A stretch of DNA of 37,213 nucleotides, from the NCBI GenBank assembly GCA_018780265.1, contig JADMJV010000081.1, positions 1-37,213 on the forward strand. Direction: 5' to 3'. Shown piece after piece: positions 25,807 to 36,335 of this stretch; within the stretch, counting starts at the first letter, position 1; each line of letters opens with the position of its first letter. The position numbers and the translations under genes are program-made. Below the pieces are notes generated by a model. The model searched no databases, was not told where the DNA came from, and saw nothing but the letters and a program-made list of their open reading frames with translations. This stretch comes from a bacterium. GTDB taxonomy: Bacteria > Vulcanimicrobiota > Xenobia > Xenobiales > JADMJV01.

Positions 25807-26294
25807 AGGGCTTCCTTCGGGGAGAGTTTTTGGGCCAGACGTTCGGCCACAGCCGGTGTCACCAGGTGTTGAACAGGTCCCCCCAGGCGCGCGATCTCGC
25901 GCACGAAGGAGGAACTTACATGGGCATATCGCCCGTCGGAAGCCAGCCAGAGCGTGTCACATTCAGGATACATCTGGCGGTTGAGCCGGGCCATTTGGAA
26001 CTCGATAGGGGCATCGGAACTGTCGCGCAGGCCGCGCACCACCAGGTTGGCCGAGCGCTGTTTGAGGAAATCGACCAGCAGACCGCTGAAGTAGTCCACG
26101 CTTACATTGCTCAGATGGGCCAGGCTTTGGGTGAGTATCTGCTGGCGCTCTTCCAGGCTGAACATGGTTTTTTTGCTGGGATTGTGAATGACGGCCACGA
26201 CCAGTTCCGAACAGAAGGCAGCGGCCCTCTCGATCAGATCGAGATGGCCCAACGTTACGGGGTCGAAGCTTCCAGGGTAACATGCGCGTATCAT
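25803..26294 (-). CDS. coaD: Phosphopantetheine adenylyltransferase
   Basis: 163 residues, as expected. The enzyme joins 4'-phosphopantetheine and ATP to form dephospho-CoA, the fourth step of CoA synthesis. The nucleotidyltransferase motif T-x-G-H is TLGH at residues 14-17 in GSFDPVTLGHLDLI. Further matches are NPSKKTMFSLEERQ (substrate loop), LVVRGLRDSSDAPIEFQMARLNR and the C-terminal HVSSSFVREIARLGG with the SSS(x)xR(E) ATP site. It heads a short minus-strand operon with the coiled-coil protein and the Lon-like protease. A TTGACA lies upstream at 26329-26334, but I found no -10 at the right distance. Confidence 0.97.
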   Translation of the reverse strand: MIRACYPGSFDPVTLGHLDLIERAAAFCSELVVAVIHNPSKKTMFSLEERQQILTQSLAHLSNVSVDYFSGLLVDFLKQRSANLVVRGLRDSSDAPIEFQMARLNRQMYPECDTLWLASDGRYAHVSSSFVREIARLGGPVQHLVTPAVAERLAQKLSPKEAL

Positions 26295-26359
26295 GGTTGA
26301 ATTGTACTCAAAAACAATTCGGGGTATTTGTCAAGCAAACCTGTCGAAAACCGTTTCGA

Positions 26360-27679
26360 TCAAGGCAGTTGCAAAGGCAGGGGTTCGGGGTTGCAAAGTT
26401 CCACGTCGCCTACCAGGTCCAGACTTTCAAGAAAGTGGACGTCACCTTTGACCGTAAGTGAATGGCACTGAAGCAGACGTGGAATGGCCTGAAATCGCCG
26501 GGCAAAATCGTCGTAGGTTGAATAGTAGCGGGGGTCAAGACTGATCTGCGGCATCCGCTCCGGGCTCATCGCTTCTAATTCACTCTTGGCGTTAAGCCGA
26601 TATAGATCGCTGCGTAACAGCAGCAGATCGGCCAGGGTTTTGACGGGCACAAAGCGATGTCGGGAAACCTCGATGGCGGCGGCTTTGGGAAAGGCCGAAA
26701 TGGCTGCACCCATGGCTGACTCCAACTGGAGCACCGGACAGGAGAGGGGATTGGTAGGATCCACGGTTTTTCGGTTTACAATCACCGGAAGTTGAGGCAA
26801 GGGCTGGCTTTGCAGAGAATGCAGGTTGAGCCACAGGTTGTTGGTATTGAAGAACGAGTGACGCTCGTTGTCTTCAAAGGCCGCCAGATCGTGCCGGGCG
26901 CATTGGGCGCGCTCGCGCAACACCAGTCTGCCGTCTTGCAGTCGGGCCAGGTGACCCCCCTTTTTGTCTTGCTGAGTTCGTCGGGTCACTTCCATGGCAA
27001 AATCCAGGCCACTTTGGGCAAACCACTGTAGCAAGGCAGCATCGAGAGTGGCCCCAAGATTATCGATGTTGGATACAAAGGCGTAGGCAAAGCCCGAATC
27101 CAAAAGGGTTTGCAGCAAGCCGCTGCCCTTCAGGGCCGAATAGATCTCGCCGTGCCCGGGAGGGCACCACTCCAGTTCCGGGTGCTCGATAAATTCTACC
27201 GGTTGGTGGTCGTCAGCCCTTAATTTGGGAACTTTGGATTGCAGAAAATCGAGTGGAACCTTGCCATTGCTAAAGCTGCCCAGTTGGGCCAGGGTGGCCG
27301 ATTGAGTGTAAAAACTGTTCATCAACAGGAGCGGCAGCAAACAGTCGGTTTCACCCCGCAGATGCTCGACTTGCTGGCGAGTCAGATCGAGAAAACTCAG
27401 CCCCTGGCGCACTTCCAAAAGCCCTTTGGGACCCTCCAGGCCCATGCTGGTCCCCAGGCCGCCGTTGAGTTTGATCACCACGGTTTGGGCCAGACGGTCC
27501 CACCTGGCCGGTGTAAGGTCACACAGGCGCTGGATTTTTCCCACGGGGCCCAAGTCGGACTCGGCCAGCAGGCCCTTTTCGCCGGCCTGGAGGGACAGCC
27601 AGTCTCTCTCAAAACGCTCGATCTGCCAAGAATTCAGCCCGGCCCGTTCCATCTTTTGTCGACACGCTTGAAAGCTCAT
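26360..27679 (-). CDS. UTP-glucose-1-phosphate uridylyltransferase (eukaryotic-type UGPase)
   Basis: 439 residues from ATG 27679, which overlaps the stop of the small upstream gene (ATGA). The enzyme makes UDP-glucose, donor for glycan, glycogen-like and lipid glycosylation. This is the UGP2-like family, not GalU: KLNGGLGTSMGLEGPKGLLEV is the nucleotide-binding loop, CPPGHGEIYSAL the uracil region, and FVSNIDNLGATLD the sugar/metal-binding part. FNTNNLWLNL and a C-terminal left-handed helix-like tail (SLTVKGDVHFLESLDLVGDVEL) follow. The eukaryotic-type enzyme is sporadic in bacteria. The sequence upstream of 27679 in the same frame runs through the small gene in another register and is not coding. 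Confidence 0.92.
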   Translation of the reverse strand: MSFQACRQKMERAGLNSWQIERFERDWLSLQAGEKGLLAESDLGPVGKIQRLCDLTPARWDRLAQTVVIKLNGGLGTSMGLEGPKGLLEVRQGLSFLDLTRQQVEHLRGETDCLLPLLLMNSFYTQSATLAQLGSFSNGKVPLDFLQSKVPKLRADDHQPVEFIEHPELEWCPPGHGEIYSALKGSGLLQTLLDSGFAYAFVSNIDNLGATLDAALLQWFAQSGLDFAMEVTRRTQQDKKGGHLARLQDGRLVLRERAQCARHDLAAFEDNERHSFFNTNNLWLNLHSLQSQPLPQLPVIVNRKTVDPTNPLSCPVLQLESAMGAAISAFPKAAAIEVSRHRFVPVKTLADLLLLRSDLYRLNAKSELEAMSPERMPQISLDPRYYSTYDDFARRFQAIPRLLQCHSLTVKGDVHFLESLDLVGDVELCNPEPLPLQLP

Positions 27680-27867
27680 GGATACTTGCCGCGAGGGGCT
27701 CCGCCCTTGGGAATGGTGGCCTGCATGACGTGGGTTGTGGAATCGTAGTTGTAAGTGCCGCCGGTGGCCTTGGCCAGGTCCTCCACGGCCACGTAGATGC
27801 GCTGGGCTAAAGCCGGCGGTCCGACCAGAGCCGTCAGCAGGGCTGCTCCCAGGAGTTTTTTCTTCAC
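27676..27867 (-). CDS. Small exported protein with half of a copper-amine-oxidase-N-like repeat
   Basis: 63 residues from GTG 27867, with GGAGG 5 nt upstream. Residues 1-21 form a clear signal peptide (KKKLLGAALLTALVGPPALA followed by Q). The mature part, RIYVAVEDLAKATGGTYNYDSTTHVMQA, looks like one half of the repeat called copper amine oxidase N-terminal domain (YVPVR.LAeaLGGtv.wd). That repeat is often found alone in envelope proteins. The protein ends in a basic, Gly/Pro-rich tail. It precedes the UGPase with a 4-nt overlap, so the two are coupled. The full repeat pair is missing, so the gene may be truncated or simply a minimal form. Confidence 0.75.
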   Translation of the reverse strand: MKKKLLGAALLTALVGPPALAQRIYVAVEDLAKATGGTYNYDSTTHVMQATIPKGGAPRGKYP

Positions 27868-28010
27868 TTTGTCCTCCAAGCCCTGGCATCTGCGGTGTCT
27901 GTAGAAATACCACGAGGTTGGCAAGCTTCCTATGCAGAGGCCGGGAGAACTTCCCGGAAACTTGAAGGATTTTCTATTTTATAAACGAACCGTGCGGCGA
28001 GGATTGAAGC

Positions 28011-29477
28011 ATGTCCAGAAAGGTTCTCAACGAAAGATACCAGCTTGAACTGAAGCTGGGTGAAGGCGGCATGGGCTCGGTATACCGGGCCCTCGATTTG
28101 GCGACCAATCGAGATGTCGCCGTCAAGATATTGCGCCGTGATTTGGCGGAGTCCAAGCACGCCCGGCGTCGCTTTGCCCGGGAAGCGCGGGCGGCCGGTA
28201 TGCTCAATCACCCCGGCATTGTGCGCACCATGGATTTCGTAGACGACATCAGGCCATATCTGGTCATGGAGTTGATCAACGGTGTCTCTTTGCGCCGCTA
28301 TGTTCGACGCGAGCGCCCGGATGTTTTCCGTCTGTTGGAGATTTCCGACGAACTCTGCGATTCGTTGGCACACGCCCACGATCGCGGTGTGGTCCATCGG
28401 GATCTCAAGCCCGACAACATCGTGGTCACCCCCGAGGGTCGAGTCAAGATTTTGGACTTTGGCCTGGCCCGGGTGCGTATCCCCGAGATTTCTCACTTGA
28501 CTCGCTCTGGCTCGGCGCTGGGCACTTGCTCCTATATGGCTCCCGAACAGGCGGCCGGAAAGCCGGCTGACGAGCGCAGTGACCTCTACGCGATCGGAGT
28601 TCTGCTCTATGAGGCGCTCACTGGCAGCATCCCTTTCACGGCCGACGAGCCCGCCTCGATTCTCTACATGCACGTCCACGAAGCGCCCAAGCCTCCCCGC
28701 TCCCTAAATCCCGACATTCCCCCCGAAATGGAGCGCCTGGTGCTGCAGTTGCTGGAGAAGAAACCCGGTCAACGCCCGGCTAACGCCCGTGTGCTCAAAC
28801 AATTGATCAGTCAGGTGCGGAGAGCCTTGCGGGGCGAGGAGACGGCCATCTTAGAAGCCGTCTCGCTGGTTCCCAGTCTCAGCCACTTGCCGGCGGCAAC
28901 GGCCATGCCGCTGACTTTGCAGGCTCTGGAACCGGCTCCCGGCGACGCAGTGAGTGTGCTGGCAGCCGATATCCCCAACTTTACCCTCTTTACACGGGAC
29001 CGCAATCCCCTGGAAACCACCGAGTTGGAGTCGGTGCTCATCGACGAGTTGGAACATTGTGTTCGTGACCATGCCGGCAAAATGCTTGACCGCTACGGAA
29101 CCCGCATCGTGGCCGCTTTCTGCGGGCATGACCACGGCAACCGGGCCATTCTATCGGCTCAAACCATGCGCTCGAGGGTGCAGGCGGTGCTCAGTCGTTA
29201 CAGTCTGATCACCTCTCCTACCGTTTCTGCGGGAGTCTTTGGCGGTGAACTTCCCAAGCGAGGAGCGGGGGACTCGTGGGAAGAGATGGCCAAGCAAGAG
29301 TTGATGCACGGCGCGGCCCGCCTCGAACGTTTGTCGCGCAAACTGCCGGACGACACGCTGGTCAGTGAGACTTGCCTGGGCACGGGCAACACCATGGCCA
29401 CCGAACCTTTGCGCTCACTGTTTGTGCGCGGCCGCCGCGAGCCTATTCAGGTCTACCGGGTGCTCAACGCAGGCTAA
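28011..29477 (+). CDS. Ser/Thr protein kinase fused to a degenerate class III cyclase domain
   Basis: 488 residues from ATG 28011, with GAGG about 10 nt upstream. Residues 9-275 are a Hanks-type kinase: LGEGGMGSVYRAL (P-loop), VAVKIL with Lys39, VHRDLKPDN near residue 129, DFG near 150, and SYMAPEQ. All catalytic residues are present. Residues about 305-488 match a class III nucleotidyl cyclase domain: VSVLAADIPNFTLFTRD has the first metal aspartate, and EPIQVYRVL is the usual end. The second metal aspartate is gone (DRYGTRIVAAF where cyclases have xGDaxmAxF), so this part probably binds or regulates rather than makes cyclic nucleotides. No membrane helix is seen, so it is a cytoplasmic kinase. 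Confidence 0.9.
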   Translation: MSRKVLNERYQLELKLGEGGMGSVYRALDLATNRDVAVKILRRDLAESKHARRRFAREARAAGMLNHPGIVRTMDFVDDIRPYLVMELINGVSLRRYVRRERPDVFRLLEISDELCDSLAHAHDRGVVHRDLKPDNIVVTPEGRVKILDFGLARVRIPEISHLTRSGSALGTCSYMAPEQAAGKPADERSDLYAIGVLLYEALTGSIPFTADEPASILYMHVHEAPKPPRSLNPDIPPEMERLVLQLLEKKPGQRPANARVLKQLISQVRRALRGEETAILEAVSLVPSLSHLPAATAMPLTLQALEPAPGDAVSVLAADIPNFTLFTRDRNPLETTELESVLIDELEHCVRDHAGKMLDRYGTRIVAAFCGHDHGNRAILSAQTMRSRVQAVLSRYSLITSPTVSAGVFGGELPKRGAGDSWEEMAKQELMHGAARLERLSRKLPDDTLVSETCLGTGNTMATEPLRSLFVRGRREPIQVYRVLNAG

Positions 29478-29480
29478 AAT

Positions 29481-29891
29481 TTGACAGCCTTCGCTCACCC
29501 GAGTAACCTGATAAGTACTGTGCATATTCCGCTTCTTTTCTTTGGGGGATTTCTCGTTCTGGTCGGATTGGTCTTGGGAATCCGTGAGATCCGCAACCCG
29601 ATTCGCCTGACCGGTGTTGTCCGGCGCACCCGGCGCCGACTGGTCGGAGCCACACTGCTGTGCCTGTTGGGTGGATTGATTTCGCAGGGCCCATTGCCGC
29701 AAGCACCGGTGCCTCGCGAGGTTCTCAAGCACAACGCCACTTATTGGGCCGGAGTGCTCTTTTTGACCTTCGGTCTGGCGGGACTGGCACTTTGGGACAC
29801 CTTTGACGGGGTCAGGGCCCTCAATAAGCACCTGGAAGTGGCTGAGAACTCTGAACTCAAACATATTCAGACCCGGCTTGAGCAAAGCTGA
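29481..29891 (+). CDS. Three-helix membrane protein, unknown
   Basis: 136 residues from TTG 29481, 3 nt after the kinase stop; GTG 29520 (VHIPLLFFGG) is an equally possible start. Three membrane helices are visible, around LLFFGGFLVLVGLVLGI, LVGATLLCLLGGLIS and YWAGVLFLTFGLAGLALW. Basic residues (RRTRRRR-like) follow the first, and a charged C-terminal helix is cytoplasmic or extracytoplasmic. No family is recognised. Its stop overlaps the apparent start of trpF (CTGA). Cotranscription with the kinase is likely from spacing. Confidence 0.7.
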   Translation: MTAFAHPSNLISTVHIPLLFFGGFLVLVGLVLGIREIRNPIRLTGVVRRTRRRLVGATLLCLLGGLISQGPLPQAPVPREVLKHNATYWAGVLFLTFGLAGLALWDTFDGVRALNKHLEVAENSELKHIQTRLEQS

Positions 29892-30477
29892 GCCTGGTTC
29901 AAGTCAAGGTCTGCGGGCTGACCCGACGGGCCGACGTTGAGCTGTGCCTGCAGTTAGGGGTAGACCGCCTGGGTTTCGTGTTGGCCCCTTCCCCCCGCCA
30001 ACTCAGCCTGGAGCAACTGGACCGGCTACTGCCTTTGTCTGGCTGCTGGTCGGCTGTGCTGGTTGACCCCAGCCCGGGTCTGGTCGAAGATTTGCTGGCC
30101 AGGGGCTGCCCCTGTTTGCAGTTTCACGGTCAGGAAACGCCTGACTTCTGCCAACAGTTTCGCGGTCGTGCCCGTCTGGTCAAGGCGCTGCGCATATCTT
30201 CCCCTGACCAACTTCATGTAGACTATCCCGTCGACGAATATCTACTCGACGGTCCTCGGCCGGGTCAAGGCCAGACCTTTCAATGGAGTTGGGTCCACGG
30301 ACAACCTGTCAACCGTCCCTTTTTTTTGGCCGGCGGTCTGCATCCAGGCAATGTCGAGGAGGCGATTCGCCAGACCTGTCCATTGGGAGTGGACGTGAGT
30401 TCGGGAGTGGAGGAAAGGCCAGGCTGCAAAGACCCTCAAAAGTTGCGCGACTTTGTAGGTCGTGTGCGGGCTCTGGT

Positions 30478-30481
<4 letters not shown>
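29888..30481 (+). CDS. trpF: Phosphoribosylanthranilate isomerase
   Basis: 197 residues if it begins at CTG 29888. An in-frame stop lies at 29879-29881, and the essential N-terminal strand and catalytic cysteine (VQVKVCGLT) start only 12 nt after this CTG. No ATG, GTG or TTG occurs before residue 30, so a CTG (29888 or 29894) must be used unless there is a sequencing error. CTG 29888 overlaps the previous stop as CTGA. The enzyme isomerises phosphoribosylanthranilate to CdRP in tryptophan synthesis. The catalytic Asp near residue 170 is in LGVDVSSGVEERPG, and LDG and GLHPGNVEEAI mark the phosphate sites. No other trp genes are near. It overlaps the convergent gene by 4 nt. Confidence 0.9.
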
Positions 30482-33207
<2,726 letters not shown>

Positions 33208-33405
33208 CGCCTGGCAAGCTCCCCTCAAGATTGGTGGCTGTGCTTCGGTCCTGGCCGGTCGATTCCCGCGGCCGGTCGAGGGCCCCACCAGCGCTGTAAC
33301 AGGACCTCCCTATCTCTCTTTCCCAAGGACCGTGCCTGAACTAAGGTGGTCCAACCCTCAAAGGCATCGGCGATTTGATCCGGGAATGGAATGCTGCGCA
33401 CGGAA

Positions 33406-33433
33406 GTCGACAGTTTGTAGTTCCCATGTCGAC
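33406..33433. promoter_or_regulatory. Inverted repeat upstream of the TGA-containing gene
   Basis: GTCGACA at 33406-33412 and TGTCGAC at 33427-33433 form 7-bp arms with a 14-bp spacer, 36 bp before the start codon. It could be an operator. I see no convincing promoter around it. The rest of 33208-33405 holds nothing I recognise. Confidence 0.3.
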
Positions 33434-33469
33434 GATGAAATGAGAGTGCAAACGAAAGGATTTCTGTCT

Positions 33470-33988
33470 ATGCGAAGCAAGCTGTGGGCGCCACTGGGCC
33501 TGTTAACGGCCCAACTGTGCTGGGCCCAGCCCCCTATCGGCGGGGGCACGCCCGCTTATCACCCTCAACACGTTACGGGACCGGATGCGGGTACCGATAC
33601 CTGCCCGGTTTGAAAGTACGGATTTAGACCTGCGGTGCAGGTCTTCGCTCCCGATGCCAAAGACCCTCAACTGGCTCCCTTGCTGCAATTGCTGCAGACC
33701 TCGCGGAAGAAGTATAGGGACAAGGAGATGAAGGCATTTATCGCTTTTTGGTCGGAGAAGCCTGAAACACTATCAAAACTCAATCGCGACCTCAAAATCG
33801 ACGGGGTAGCGCTCACCCTTCTCAGCGGTCCCGACGATCCGGCTCTTCAGGGCTACTCGATCAATACCGAGAACAAGAGCACCGTGATCGTCTATAAGAA
33901 TCGCAAGGTGACGGCCTTCTTTGTCAACTATGACGCCAAGAAGGATGCCGCGAAACTGCAGCGGGCCTTGGAGGCCGTGGGACGCTGA
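33470..33988 (+). CDS. Secreted thioredoxin-like protein with in-frame TGA: probable CxxU selenoprotein
   Basis: 172 residues if TGA codon 48 (33611-33613) is read as selenocysteine. ATG 33470 has AAAGGA 9 nt upstream. Residues 1-19 are a signal peptide ending before QPP. The active-site-like motif is Cys45-Pro-Val-TGA48 followed by KYGFRPAVQVFAPD, where a CxxC protein would have its second cysteine. After the TGA the frame stays open for 124 codons with coherent alternating strands and helices (FIAFWSEKPE, STVIVYKNRKVTAFFVNYD, KLQRALEAV), like a thioredoxin/peroxiredoxin fold. A perfect hairpin follows the TGA (separate entry). A disabling nonsense mutation is the alternative. No selenocysteine machinery is in the window, so the genome must be checked. 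Confidence 0.75.
33626..33644 (+). promoter_or_regulatory. Candidate bacterial SECIS element
   Basis: AGACCTGC (33626-33633) pairs perfectly with GCAGGTCT (33637-33644) around the loop GGT. The loop begins 21 nt after the last base of the TGA, and its first two bases are G. These fit the published bacterial SECIS rules (a short stem, a G in the first two loop positions, loop about 16-37 nt after UGA). The hairpin lies inside the coding sequence, as bacterial SECIS elements do. Confidence 0.65.
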
Positions 33989-33992
33989 CGCT

Positions 33993-34397
33993 TTAGCGAA
34001 TGCCTGCCAGGGCCGCCAAAAAGGCGCCCGCTTCGGGCAGCGACCCGGGGCCGTAGTTGTTGTGGCCCCGGGCCGTGCAACCGCAAAAGTAGGTACACGG
34101 TCCCTGAGTGATCGGATCAGAACCCAGTTCCAGGGTGTAGACTTCCGGTTCCACTCCGACAATGCCCAGGAAGTAGGCTTCGGGGGGAGCCTTGGGTGCG
34201 GGCATGGTGAGCAGGATGACGTCGCCAAAGGTCTCTAATTGGGGCGCGGGAGAGGGGGGGTGTTGACAATGCAGGCCGGCGTGGCGCCATAGCCTGGCCA
34301 GAAATTTGGGCTGCAGCAAGTGTTGGCGAGTCAAGGCCGGATCAGAGAACAGCAGCCAAGGCAAGACCCGAAACGCGAACATGTAGGATTGGGTCAT
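33993..34397 (-). CDS. Hypothetical protein
   Basis: 134 residues from ATG 34397, overlapping the previous gene's stop by 4 nt (ATGA). It has no signal peptide or membrane helix. The last third has three cysteines (one CGC-type cluster, TYFCGCTARGH) and a Gly-rich NNYGPGSLPEAG end. The N-terminal part is Leu/Pro/His-rich. I do not recognise a family. Its position after the preceding hypothetical gene and the amylase suggests a shared transcript. It ends 4 nt from the convergent selenoprotein candidate. Confidence 0.7.
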   Translation of the reverse strand: MTQSYMFAFRVLPWLLFSDPALTRQHLLQPKFLARLWRHAGLHCQHPPSPAPQLETFGDVILLTMPAPKAPPEAYFLGIVGVEPEVYTLELGSDPITQGPCTYFCGCTARGHNNYGPGSLPEAGAFLAALAGIR

Positions 34398-34894
34398 GCG
34401 TAAGCTGCCAGCACTTCGTGCACGTCAAAATAGAGAGAACCAGCTTCGGTTTGGAGAACGTCGTGCAGGCGGCCGTCCACCCATTGGCAAGTCAATCCCT
34501 TGACTTTGGCCTGCTGAGTCTGGATCACAAAGTACTCGTCGTCCACGCAGGAGACTCGATAGGGACTGTGGCGGGAGCCATCGCCGCTGGCCAACAAAAA
34601 CTGCTGCAACTGATAAGTAAAGTAGTGTTCAAATTCACGCCCCTTGTCATTGCCCTGGAGGCGGTGCAAGTAAGCCAATGCGGCATGGGTGTTGGGATTG
34701 AGCAAAAAGCTGGGGAAAAGTTGTGGAACCAGTGACTGAGCGGTGGTCACGTCCTGGCCTTCCAGGCAGTGGGCGAAGCGTTCAAAAGCATCACTGTCGG
34801 GCCTATACTCCGGGTCGCGGACAACGGCCTGGCGCAGAGCCTGATAGCTGTCCGGCGAGGGCTCGGACAAGAAACCCGCAACTCGGTCTTTCAT
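34394..34894 (-). CDS. DUF4919-like helical protein
   Basis: 166 residues, 16 nt after the amylase stop. The order of features recalls DUF4919: a helical N-terminus with a QALRQAVVRDPEY-type element, then FLLNPNTHAALAYLHRLQG like a TPR repeat, SGDGSRHSPYRVSCVDDEYFVIQT, and a C-terminal strand pair ending LYFDVHEVLAAY. The SGDG...VxDEY..l signature is the best match. Function is unknown, and the assignment is from memory of the family's shape. No signal peptide is visible. It overlaps the following gene by 4 nt. Confidence 0.65.
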   Translation of the reverse strand: MKDRVAGFLSEPSPDSYQALRQAVVRDPEYRPDSDAFERFAHCLEGQDVTTAQSLVPQLFPSFLLNPNTHAALAYLHRLQGNDKGREFEHYFTYQLQQFLLASGDGSRHSPYRVSCVDDEYFVIQTQQAKVKGLTCQWVDGRLHDVLQTEAGSLYFDVHEVLAAYA

Positions 34895-34910
34895 CAGGGC
34901 AAGTCGTGAA

Positions 34911-36335
34911 TTACGGCACCAAAATCAAGGCACTGCGCGGGGGCAGTTCGACGTCGACCTTGCCATTTTTTACGGTGAATTCGCGACCACTCAGGGCGTC
35001 TTTGATTTTTTGCCCTTCCTGGAGTGGACTGCCCTCGCGCAGGGGAATCTGGCGCTGGCTGCTCTCGGAGCCGTTGTTGATAACGGTGATGGCTTCCTGG
35101 CCGGGCAGGCGGCGAGCGAAGGCGTAGAGCTTGTCATCCACCCACATTTCCAACTGTTGGCCACGTCGCAGTGCTTCGTTGCCGGCGCGAATTTCCGACA
35201 GTTGCTGAAAATGGGCGCGCACTTGGGGGTGGCTGTCAAAGTCCATCATGCGTCGATTGTCGGGGTCGTTGCCGCCTTCCATGGCTGTTTCGGTGCCGTA
35301 GTAGAGGCTGGGTGTGCCGCGCATGGTCATCAAGAAGGTCATGGCCAACTCCAGTCGCTGAGCGCGCTGCGTCTGGTCGCCTGCGCTGGTGGACATGAAG
35401 CGGGGGAAGTCGTGATTGTCTATCAGTGTCACCAGCTTGTTGGGGTCAGCATATTTGTGGTCGTCAGCGAAGCGCCGAGCCAACTCTTTGCAAGAGCCGT
35501 CGTTTCCGAATACGTCGCGCATCGAATAATACATGGGGATGTCAAAAATGTGGTCGATGCCAGCCCTTTGATAGTCGGCTACATAGCCCACGTCCCCGTG
35601 AAGAACCTCACCCAACACAAAAAGGTCAGGATCGTGAACCTTGTTTTTCAGGTCGGGCACGAACTTGGACCAGAAATCCTTGGACACGTGCTTGACCGCG
35701 TCCAGCCGCACTCCGTCCACGCCCAACTCGGTCACCCAGTGAGCGGTATTTTCGAGCAGATAATTGTAGACCTCAGGGTTTTCCTGATTCAGGTCGGGCA
35801 AACCGCCCAGGTCGCGTTGCTCCACCTGCCGCTGATCGTTGTAGTCGTCGATACCGCCCTGATTGTGGAACCAGCTCTTCTTAGCAGGGTCTTGGGTCCA
35901 GGGATGGTTGGGGGCCACGTGATTGAGCACGGTGTCCAACACCACCCGCATACCGCGCTCTTTGGCTTCGTGGACCAGTTCCTTGACTTCCGCCAGACTG
36001 CCCTGGTGCTCTTCCACCCCATAGTGGTCGCGAATCCAGTAACCGTGGTAACCGGCGCTTTTGTAGTCGCCGATTACTCCCAAATTGGTGTTGTCTTGAA
36101 TAGGGGCCAGCCACAGAGTGGTGGCGCCTGTCTCCTGGATGTAGTCCAGTTTCTCGCGTATGCCTGCGAAGTCTCCCCCGTGGAAGGCCAGTGGGTCGCC
36201 CAGGTTGACCGAATCGTTGTTGGCCGGGTCGCCGTCGTGATAACGGTCGGTAAGCGGAAAATACATGACCTCGTCGCGCCAGTCTCGGACTTGGGCGGAT
36301 GCTATCGGACGATGGGACACGAAATTGAGGTTCAT
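34911..36335 (-). CDS. Cytoplasmic alpha-amylase family (GH13) glycosidase
   Basis: 474 residues from ATG 36335, with AAGGAG 7 nt upstream. An open frame to 36785 lacks a ribosome site and is not amylase-like. There is no signal peptide, so the enzyme is probably cytoplasmic. The GH13 motifs are intact: region I DTVLNH (134-139), region II GVRLDAVKH with nucleophile Asp212, region III GEVLHGD with acid/base Glu243, and region IV LIDNHD with Asp309. A beta C-domain follows from about residue 390. It acts on alpha-glucans or maltodextrins, possibly stored glycogen. It is the first gene of a minus-strand set with two hypothetical proteins and is divergent from the LexA-like gene. Confidence 0.93.
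   Translation of the reverse strand: MNLNFVSHRPIASAQVRDWRDEVMYFPLTDRYHDGDPANNDSVNLGDPLAFHGGDFAGIREKLDYIQETGATTLWLAPIQDNTNLGVIGDYKSAGYHGYWIRDHYGVEEHQGSLAEVKELVHEAKERGMRVVLDTVLNHVAPNHPWTQDPAKKSWFHNQGGIDDYNDQRQVEQRDLGGLPDLNQENPEVYNYLLENTAHWVTELGVDGVRLDAVKHVSKDFWSKFVPDLKNKVHDPDLFVLGEVLHGDVGYVADYQRAGIDHIFDIPMYYSMRDVFGNDGSCKELARRFADDHKYADPNKLVTLIDNHDFPRFMSTSAGDQTQRAQRLELAMTFLMTMRGTPSLYYGTETAMEGGNDPDNRRMMDFDSHPQVRAHFQQLSEIRAGNEALRRGQQLEMWVDDKLYAFARRLPGQEAITVINNGSESSQRQIPLREGSPLQEGQKIKDALSGREFTVKNGKVDVELPPRSALILVP

Noticed and set aside
26301..26334. TTGACA and TACAAT upstream of coaD as a promoter
   Set aside because: The spacer is 22 nt, too long for a sigma70 promoter.
27941..27957. CCGGGA / TCCCGG inverted repeat before the kinase gene
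   Set aside because: Only 6-bp arms with no clear promoter geometry; could be chance in GC-rich DNA.
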